NCBI RefSeq assembly: GCF_002294985.1
Contig: NZ_NSGE01000002.1
Coordinates: 186,001-250,000 of the forward strand
Source: Mesorhizobium sp. WSM3862
GTDB lineage: Bacteria; Pseudomonadota; Alphaproteobacteria; Rhizobiales; Rhizobiaceae
Direction: 5' to 3'
DNA length: 64,000 nucleotides
Translations under genes and position numbers: made by a program
The notes under the pieces: generated by a model
Databases searched by the model: none
What the model saw: only the letters and a program-made list of their open reading frames with translations
What the model was told of the DNA's origin: nothing
Shown here: positions 56,260 to 64,000 of the stretch, in pieces
Layout: each line of letters starts with the position of its first letter
Position numbering within the stretch: position 1 is the stretch's first letter

Positions 56260-57819
56260 GTGCTGGATAAAACGCAGATGGAGCGGCTCGAGGCAAAAGC
56301 GGTCAACTCCGCCAAGACACAACAGCCGCTCTATGCACCGCGCAAGAAAGTCTTCCCCAAGCGCGCCTCGGGTAGCTTCCGCCGCTTCAAGTGGCTGGTG
56401 ATGGCGATCACGCTGGGCATCTACTATCTGACACCCTGGCTGCGCTGGGATCGAGGTCCGTTTGCTCCTGATCAGGCCGTGCTGATCGATCTTGCCAACC
56501 GCCGCTTCTACTTCTTCTTCATCGAGATATGGCCGCAGGAATTCTACTATGTCGCCGGCCTTCTGATAATGGCCGGCATCGGCCTCTTCCTGATCACGTC
56601 AACCGTTGGCCGCGCCTGGTGCGGCTATACCTGCCCGCAGACCGTATGGGTCGACCTTTTCCTGGTGGTGGAGCGGGCGATCGAAGGCGATCGCAACGCC
56701 CGCATGAAACTCGACGCCGGCCCATGGACGGCGCGCAAACTGGTACTGCGCGTATCGAAGCACGCCATCTGGCTGGTCATAGCGGTAGCCACCGGCGGCG
56801 CCTGGATCTTCTATTTCGCCGACGCGCCGACGCTGATCAGCGAGGTATTCACTGGCACTGCCGCTCCGGTCGCCTACGTCACCATCGCGGTGCTGACGGC
56901 GACCACCTACACGTTCGGCGGGCTGATGCGCGAGCAAGTCTGCACCTACATGTGCCCATGGCCGCGCATCCAGGCTGCCATGCTCGACGAGAATTCGCTC
57001 ACCGTGACCTACAACGACTGGCGGGGCGAACCTCGTTCGAGGCACGCCAAGAAGGCCCATGCGGCGGGGCAGCGGGTCGGCGACTGCGTCGATTGCAATG
57101 CCTGCGTCGCGGTGTGCCCGATGGGGATCGACATTCGCGACGGCCAGCAGCTCGAATGCATTACCTGCGCGCTGTGTATCGACGCCTGCGACGGCGTCAT
57201 GGACAAGCTCGGCAAGGAGCGTGGGCTGATCTCCTACGCGACGCTCTTCCACTACAACGCCAACATGATGCTGGCGACAGCAGGCGGCTCCAGTTCGATC
57301 AATCCGTCGCTGGTCAGGACTGCTGTCGGCACCTTCTGCGATCAGGTGGCGTATTTTCACATTCGCAAGATCTTTCGGCCGCGCACCTACGTCTACATGG
57401 GCCTGTGGTCGCTGATCGGGCTGGGCCTGCTCTATTCGCTGCTGACGCGCGATCGGCTCGAACTGAACGTGCTGCATGACCGCAATCCACAGTTTGTCAC
57501 GCTGTCCGACGGTTCGATCCGCAATGGCTATACCGTCAAGCTGCTCAACATGATCCCCGAGCCAAGGACAATCATTGTCGCGATGCAGGGCTTGCAGGGA
57601 GCCGAGATGAGCGTCGTCGGCAGTGATCTGCCGGCAGATCGCTTCTTCGGCATCGCGGTCGAACCCGACCGGCTGAAGATGCTGAAGGTTTTCGTGCGCC
57701 AGCCAGCGGGTGAAGTGCGGCATGCTGCACAAACCTTCAAGTTCCGGGTCGAGGACAAGGCGAACTTCGAATCGGACGAATACACGGCCACCTTCAACGC
57801 ACCGGAGATCGCCAGATGA
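56260..57819 (+). CDS. fixG: Polyferredoxin-like cbb3 assembly protein
   Basis: A 519-residue inner-membrane iron-sulphur protein (CcoG), which probably reduces copper for the cbb3 site. About five membrane helices are seen. Cluster-type cysteines occur in WCGYTCPQTVWVD and YMCPWPRIQ, and in a two-cluster ferredoxin section CVDCNACVAVCPMGIDIRDG...CITCALCIDACDG. I choose the GTG at 56260, which has GGAG six bases upstream, over the in-frame GTG at 56248. It overlaps fixH by four bases. Confidence 0.94.
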   Translation: MLDKTQMERLEAKAVNSAKTQQPLYAPRKKVFPKRASGSFRRFKWLVMAITLGIYYLTPWLRWDRGPFAPDQAVLIDLANRRFYFFFIEIWPQEFYYVAGLLIMAGIGLFLITSTVGRAWCGYTCPQTVWVDLFLVVERAIEGDRNARMKLDAGPWTARKLVLRVSKHAIWLVIAVATGGAWIFYFADAPTLISEVFTGTAAPVAYVTIAVLTATTYTFGGLMREQVCTYMCPWPRIQAAMLDENSLTVTYNDWRGEPRSRHAKKAHAAGQRVGDCVDCNACVAVCPMGIDIRDGQQLECITCALCIDACDGVMDKLGKERGLISYATLFHYNANMMLATAGGSSSINPSLVRTAVGTFCDQVAYFHIRKIFRPRTYVYMGLWSLIGLGLLYSLLTRDRLELNVLHDRNPQFVTLSDGSIRNGYTVKLLNMIPEPRTIIVAMQGLQGAEMSVVGSDLPADRFFGIAVEPDRLKMLKVFVRQPAGEVRHAAQTFKFRVEDKANFESDEYTATFNAPEIAR

Positions 57820-58313
57820 GCACCAATACACAAAAGACGCGTGAGTTCACCGGCAGGCACATGCTGCTCATCATTCTCGGCTTTTTCGGCGTGGTCATCG
57901 CCGTCAACCTGACCATGGCGACGCTCGCCAGCAAAAGCTGGACCGGCCTTGTCGTCGAGAACACCTATGTGGCCAGTCAGCAATTCAACAAAAAGGCCGA
58001 GGAAGGGCGCGCGCAGGCGGCACTCGGCTGGACCGGCAACCTGACGATCGCTCGGAGTGAGGTCCGCTACAGCTTGAGCGATGCCACCGGCAAGCCGGTC
58101 CCCTTGCATGGCGTGAAGATACTGTTTCGTCATCCCGCTTATGAGGCCGAGGACAAGTCCGTCACTCTTGCCCTTGCTTCGGCTCAGGAGTTTGCAGCAC
58201 GGGACGTGCCCAAGGATGGCGTCTGGATCGTCGAAGTCGATGCCGACGCCGGTCTCGCGGAGCCCTATCGCGACGTTCGCCGGATCATGATTTCGCAAGG
58301 AGCGCTGCAATGA
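57816..58313 (+). CDS. fixH: FixH, cbb3 oxidase assembly protein
   Basis: A 165-residue protein with one N-terminal membrane helix (MLLIILGFFGVVIAVNLTMA) and a periplasmic beta-rich domain containing VVENTYVASQQFNKKAEEGR and GWTGNL. It is needed for cbb3 oxidase maturation, probably together with FixI. It overlaps both fixG and fixI by four bases, so the four genes are translated together. Confidence 0.93.
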   Translation: MSTNTQKTREFTGRHMLLIILGFFGVVIAVNLTMATLASKSWTGLVVENTYVASQQFNKKAEEGRAQAALGWTGNLTIARSEVRYSLSDATGKPVPLHGVKILFRHPAYEAEDKSVTLALASAQEFAARDVPKDGVWIVEVDADAGLAEPYRDVRRIMISQGALQ

Positions 58314-60589
58314 GCCGCTGTTCACCCGGCGCGGAACTGGCGCTGGATCTGACCGGTACCACATCGGTCCTGCCGTCTGGCCAGGAGATCAGGTTGGCGA
58401 GCCGCTTGGTTGGCGATGGTCTTCGCCAGACCGACCTTTCAGTTCCGACGGTTCATTGCGCAGCCTGCATCCAGAGGATCGAGACCGCGTTGGCAAAGCT
58501 CGATCGCGTCGAGAGCGCCCGCGTCAACCTGTCGATGAAAAGGGTCTCGGTCAGGTGGCGTGGTGACGAGGTGCCACCGTTCGTCCTCGCGCTTGGGCGG
58601 CTAGGCTACCAGGTGCATCTGTTCGACCCCGAGGTCGGCGACAAGAACAAGACGCTATCCGAACTCATCCGCGCGGTCTCGGTTGCTGGTTTTGCGGCGG
58701 GCAACATCATGCTGCTTTCGGTCTCGGTCTGGTCCGGCGCCGAAGGCGCGACCCGCGACTTGTTCCACTGGGTCTCGGCGCTGATCGCCATCCCGGCGCT
58801 TGCCTTCGCCGGCGGCATTTTCTTCCGCTCGGCCTGGAACGCGCTGCGCCATGGCAGCATGAACATGGACGTGCCGATCGCGGTCGGGGTGTCGCTCGCC
58901 TACGCCATGAGCCTCTATGAGACGATCAATCATGGCGATCACGCCTATTTCGACGCGTCGGTATCGCTGCTGTTCTTCCTGTTAATCGGCCGTACGCTGG
59001 ATCACGTCATGCGCGAGCGTGCCCGGACCGCCGTAAACGGCCTGTCGCAGCTGGCGGCGCGTGGTGCCATGGTGCTGCGCAGCGACGGCGCGCGCGACTA
59101 CCTGCCTGTTTTCGAGATCGAACCGGGAATGCAGCTGCTCATCGCAGCGGGCGAAAGGATTCCTGTCGACGGAAAGATCATTCGGGGATCGTCGGATCTC
59201 GACTGCTCCCTGGTCTCCGGCGAGAGCACGCCCAGAAACGTGGCGCCAGGCGTACCCGTGCAGGCTGGCGTACTCAACCTTACCGGCTCCCTGACGATCG
59301 AGGCGACAGCCGCCGCGAACGACTCGTTCCTGGCGGAAATGGTTCGGTTGATGGAGGCGGCGGAGGGCGGCCGCTCGCCCTATCGACGCATCGCCGATCG
59401 TGTCTCCGCCCTCTATGCGCCGGTGATCCATCTCACAGCCTTAATAACATTCATCGGTTGGATGGTTGCGGTCGGCGACTGGCACCTGGCAATGACGATT
59501 GCAATTGCCGTTCTCATCATCACGTGCCCGTGTGCGCTCGGCCTCGCCGTGCCAATCGTGCAGGTGGTCGCGGCGCGACGTCTGTTCGAAAGCGGCATCA
59601 TGGTCAAGGACGGTTCGGCAATGGAGCGCCTGGCGACGATGGATACGGCGGTGTTCGACAAGACCGGAACACTCACGCTCGGACAGCCCCGCCTCGTCAA
59701 TGCGTCGTCGATCGATCCGGCCGTGCTGGCAATCGCCGCCGATATGGCCGCGCATTCGCGTCATCCGTTTTCAAAGGCTATAGCCGGTTTTGCCGCTGCT
59801 GGCGGGCAGCATAAGTTCGATGCCGTCACAGAGCATCCGGGGTTTGGAATCGAAGCCACTGTCGCCGGAAGTATCTGGCGGCTGGGCCGGCGCGGATGGG
59901 CTGGATGGAAGGCCCGAACCGATGGCGAAAGCGGGCATGGCGGAACAGTCCTGACGAAAGACGGGGGCATTGTCGCATCCTTCGTTTTCGAGGATGCGTT
60001 GCGGCCCGATGCCGGGGCCGCCTTGGCGCAGTTGAACGATGCCGGGGTCTCGGTCGAAATGCTGTCGGGCGATACCGCAGACGCCTGTGGCGATGTCGCA
60101 AGAATATTGGGCATCGACCGTTTTGCTTCGGCGCTGCTGCCGTCCGGGAAGGCTAAGCGGATCGAAGTGCTGACCAAGGCCGGCCACAAGGTTCTGATGG
60201 TGGGCGACGGGCTCAACGACAGCCCAGCGCTGGGCGCGGCGCACGTCTCGATCGCTCCAGCCACCGCCGCCGATGTCGGCCGCACCGCCGCCGATTTCGT
60301 GTTCCTGCGTGAAAGCCTTTCGGCGGTACCTCTTGCGCTGGACGTCTCGCGGAAGGCAGGGCGGCTGATCCGCCAGAACATAGCTATCGCGATCATCTAC
60401 AACGCCGTTGCCGTTCCGATCGCCATCCTTGGCCACGTCACACCGTTGATCGCGGCGGTCGCGATGTCCGCCTCATCGCTGCTGGTGATCGGAAACGCGC
60501 TGCGGCTGCAGGGCTTTATGCTCGCCGAGCTGAAAAGGGCTTCTTCGGCAACGCGTTCTGGCATTCACTCATCAGCGCGGCCGTCATGA
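58310..60589 (+). CDS. fixI: FixI, copper-transporting P1B-type ATPase
   Basis: A 759-residue copper pump that supplies the cbb3 oxidase. In order: an N-terminal metal-binding domain with VHCAACIQRIETALAKL, eight membrane helices, the actuator SGES-type motif (VSGESTPRN), the intramembrane ITCPCALGLAVP, the phosphorylation site VFDKTGTLTLG, the nucleotide-binding HP motif in SRHPFSKAI, and VGDGLNDSPALGAAHV. All catalytic residues are intact. It overlaps fixH and fixS by four bases. Confidence 0.95.
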   Translation: MSRCSPGAELALDLTGTTSVLPSGQEIRLASRLVGDGLRQTDLSVPTVHCAACIQRIETALAKLDRVESARVNLSMKRVSVRWRGDEVPPFVLALGRLGYQVHLFDPEVGDKNKTLSELIRAVSVAGFAAGNIMLLSVSVWSGAEGATRDLFHWVSALIAIPALAFAGGIFFRSAWNALRHGSMNMDVPIAVGVSLAYAMSLYETINHGDHAYFDASVSLLFFLLIGRTLDHVMRERARTAVNGLSQLAARGAMVLRSDGARDYLPVFEIEPGMQLLIAAGERIPVDGKIIRGSSDLDCSLVSGESTPRNVAPGVPVQAGVLNLTGSLTIEATAAANDSFLAEMVRLMEAAEGGRSPYRRIADRVSALYAPVIHLTALITFIGWMVAVGDWHLAMTIAIAVLIITCPCALGLAVPIVQVVAARRLFESGIMVKDGSAMERLATMDTAVFDKTGTLTLGQPRLVNASSIDPAVLAIAADMAAHSRHPFSKAIAGFAAAGGQHKFDAVTEHPGFGIEATVAGSIWRLGRRGWAGWKARTDGESGHGGTVLTKDGGIVASFVFEDALRPDAGAALAQLNDAGVSVEMLSGDTADACGDVARILGIDRFASALLPSGKAKRIEVLTKAGHKVLMVGDGLNDSPALGAAHVSIAPATAADVGRTAADFVFLRESLSAVPLALDVSRKAGRLIRQNIAIAIIYNAVAVPIAILGHVTPLIAAVAMSASSLLVIGNALRLQGFMLAELKRASSATRSGIHSSARPS

Positions 60590-60801
60590 CGACACTCGTC
60601 TACCTTATACCAGTCGCCCTATTTTTTGGCGCACTGGGGCTGTCTGGCTTTCTATGGGCGTTGAGAAGTGGCCAATATGAGGATCTTGATGGAGCCGTTG
60701 AGCGCATCCTCATCGACCAGGACGACAAGCCGGACGCTGAGCCAGATCGCTGTCCCGACGTTAGATCGGAAAATGGGTGCAACGCCACGCACGGCCCATA
60801 G
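60586..60801 (+). CDS. fixS: FixS, small cbb3 assembly protein
   Basis: A 71-residue protein with one membrane helix (YLIPVALFFGALGLSGFLWA) followed by the conserved RSGQYEDLDGAVERIL. It is required for haem and copper insertion into cbb3 oxidase. It overlaps fixI by four bases and closes fixGHIS. The C-terminal 20 residues after DDKPD are longer than in many relatives. Confidence 0.92.
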   Translation: MTTLVYLIPVALFFGALGLSGFLWALRSGQYEDLDGAVERILIDQDDKPDAEPDRCPDVRSENGCNATHGP

Positions 60802-60937
60802 TAGGAAAACCGGGCTCAAGCTAGACCAGACCAAAAACAAATCGGGCTAGACCAAGTCCCTCTGTTCGCGCTTCTTGCATCACCTATTCCCCCTAGTCGA
60901 TATTTGCCTCGGGCGACCGAATCCCGGATCTCCCAGA

Positions 60938-61459
60938 TTAGTCGGTAGAATAGCTGAAAGTACCGCAGAGACTTTGGCTATTGATGTCGTGTGGGACTTC
61001 TTTCGATCCAAAAACGGCCATTCCAAGCAGCGGAGAGTCTCCAAACGACGATCTTTCGAGAAACACGACGTATTGGGCGAGGTCAGATTTCGGATCGCCG
61101 CAAAGCGTGTTGCCGTTTTTGAGAGCACCCGGATCCCGCGACAATTTGAAGACTTCCGCGGTCGATTTCTTATCGTCCGTTTCGTCCCACTGACGCCAAG
61201 AAGCGCCCACCGAGGTCAGACCTATCTTTTTGCCGTTTCCGAATGTGATCGCCATCTTGCTGCCCGGGGTGGCGAAATCTGGATTTCCCGAGAGCCGTAT
61301 CGCGCCGGTGATTGACTTTGCAGTGCGGCTATACGGTTCGAATTTGCGCTTATCTTGCCAGACGTGATGCTCGATAGCTGATTGGGCCAACACTGAACCG
61401 CCAACGAGGCAAGCCGCGATTGTAAAGGCAACCGAATGTCTCTGCTGCAAGATCATCAT
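60938..61459 (-). CDS. Exported protein of unknown function
   Basis: A 173-residue protein. The signal peptide FTIAACLVGGSVLAQS ends with a good LAQ cleavage region. The mature domain looks beta-rich (AIRLSGNPDFATPGSKMAIT, FGNGKKIGLTSVG) and has two cysteines, in NTLCGDPKSD and SLCGTFSY, that could pair in the periplasm. The Ivy-like pseudogene lies just upstream on the same strand, so both may have formed a small envelope locus. I cannot assign a family. An intact frame with a signal peptide makes it a real gene. Confidence 0.7.
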   Translation of the reverse strand: MMILQQRHSVAFTIAACLVGGSVLAQSAIEHHVWQDKRKFEPYSRTAKSITGAIRLSGNPDFATPGSKMAITFGNGKKIGLTSVGASWRQWDETDDKKSTAEVFKLSRDPGALKNGNTLCGDPKSDLAQYVVFLERSSFGDSPLLGMAVFGSKEVPHDINSQSLCGTFSYSTD

Positions 61460-61501
61460 TTCAGATTCGTCTCGAATTCATGCTCGGTCAAAAGATCGCG
61501 A

Positions 61502-62290
61502 TCAGTGTGGCCTGCAGCTAGATCCATTTTTTTGCCCACGCTTCCAGTTCGGCCCGAGCCTTTCTGGCCAATCATGCAGAGGTGGCCAGACCTCAATTTT
61601 CTTTTGATCCGGTTTCAAGGCCGCATAGATACGATGCTCTTTTGCGGACACGAAAACCATTGCCTCCTGAAGGCCGCACATATGGGGGGTGCAAGCCGTT
61701 CCGACATAGTCGTCGCAGACGAATTTGCCGGAACCAGCCCCGTCGAGCGTTTCGCGGTTTGCCTTAAGGTCGGTTCCGAGTAGGTCACTGATAGCGCGGC
61801 CACTTCGCCGTAGGAGAAAGTTCCGACGGATGTTTGATGGCGCGTTCACATAGGGTTGCAAAGCCCTTATCCATGTCTGGTCGCATTTCGACGGACGGCC
61901 CCTCGGTAAGCCCGGCTGATGGCGTCCACACCCATGCTTTGCCAACCCTTCCGGCGCTTGGGGCAATGGAAAATGTAATCACAGTATCTTCAACCTAACG
62001 GGTACCAACGCGCAGTCGCTGCCCTCGATTGGCCCGTCAATGCGAGGGTTCCTGTTGGGAACGATACGACGAAGGGCGATCCTTCGCACGAGGCGCCGCC
62101 GGAGAGACTGTTGCCGATCAATGTCGGAATTCTGCCCACCAGCGCAATTTCGTCTATGGTGAGCCTACCGTCTGTAGTGGGTTTCCCGCAGAGATGATCG
62201 TCTCCTCGGTCTTCCCGTAAATTTCGACTGAATGACCAAATAGAATGGCGTTGAAATCATCTGCCCGTGAGGCTGAGGAATGACAATTAG
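61502..62290 (-). pseudogene. Frameshifted Ivy-like (lysozyme inhibitor family) gene
   Basis: Blocks in successive minus-strand frames read as one protein. ADDFNAILFGHSVEIYGKTE, LTIDEIALVGRIPTLIGNSL and VSFPTGTLALTG come first. ITFSIAPSAGRVGKAWVWTP and SYGEVAAL follow, then ISDLLGTDLKANRETLDGAG and VCDDYVGTACTPHMCGLQEA. The C-x-PH-x-C motif is the hallmark of the Ivy family, which blocks lysozyme and lytic transglycosylases in the periplasm. At least three or four frameshifts occur. The C-terminal part (61502 to about 61790) remains open. Family placement rests on the motif. Confidence 0.6.
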
Positions 62291-62402
62291 GGCGAGAGGG
62301 TTTCTCAAGCTACTTCGCATTGGAGGGCGTTAGTCTTTTGGATGTGAAAGTGCCGCCGTATGTAGCCTTTGTGGATGGGCGATCGGGCTTGGCTCCGCGT
62401 CA

Positions 62403-62429
62403 AAGAAAAGGGCGGCATCGCTGCCGCCC
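62403..62429 (-). terminator. Rho-independent terminator of groEL
   Basis: On the minus strand GGGCGGCA-GCGA-TGCCGCCC is followed by TTTTCTTT, about 28 bases after the groEL stop. The 8-base stem and T run are classic. The same element is duplicated at 86-111. Confidence 0.85.
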
Positions 62430-62456
62430 CTCGACATTGTTGAGGTGGCGTGGACC

Positions 62457-64000
<1,544 letters not shown>

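Overview
The window looks like part of a rhizobial symbiosis island, most likely from Mesorhizobium or a close relative. The evidence is a NodD nod box in front of nodM, nif promoter and nifH remnants, a bacterial gibberellin operon, a type III effector of the XopAD/SKWP class, a TraG/Trb conjugation operon, and a fixNOQP-fixGHIS block. Coding DNA is GC-rich, and intact operons are separated by stretches packed with transposase debris and broken genes, as is usual for such islands. The genus is an inference; no rRNA or tRNA gene is visible.

Layout. 1-4.7 kb: a scrambled groEL fragment, a DUF2285 remnant, an Asp/Glu racemase, a frameshifted YggS gene, IS debris and a thioredoxin. 4.8-9.8 kb: one very large effector-like gene with SKWP-type repeats, an internal DGDFDGD motif and a C-terminal shikimate kinase domain. 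9.9-14.7 kb: transposase remnants around what appears to be a decayed arsenite oxidase operon (broken Rieske subunit, cytochrome c, moeA; large subunit missing). 14.9-19.7 kb: MFS exporter, saccharopine-dehydrogenase-like enzyme, a collapsed lysine N-hydroxylase and a cupin/methionyl-tRNA-synthetase-like fusion. Together these resemble the N-N bond (hydrazine) forming machinery of s56-p1 and triacsin biosynthesis, and this is the best candidate here for an undescribed system.

20.3-30.9 kb: a NifA site, a sigma-54 promoter and a dead nifH 5' end, followed by the gibberellin operon (CYP112, CYP114, ferredoxin, SDR, CYP117, GGPS, CPS, and a continuous KS-IDI reading frame). The genes should take isoprenoid precursors to a gibberellin such as GA9, since no CYP115 is visible. 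31-33 kb: a DapA-family enzyme and a LysE exporter. 33.2-38.4 kb: nod box plus nodM, hemN with an inverted partial duplicate, and an unknown ORF. 38.9-50.9 kb: traG, a CopG-like gene and trbBCDEJLFGI plus DUF2274, a mating-pair-formation type IV secretion system.

51.2-60.8 kb: an FnrN-type oxygen sensor, a divergent hemerythrin-like protein, fixNOQP (cbb3 oxidase) and fixGHIS (its copper and redox assembly), which support respiration in the microaerobic nodule. 60.9-62.3 kb: a secreted protein of unknown function and a frameshifted Ivy-like gene. The right edge holds most of an intact groEL whose terminator is duplicated at the left edge.
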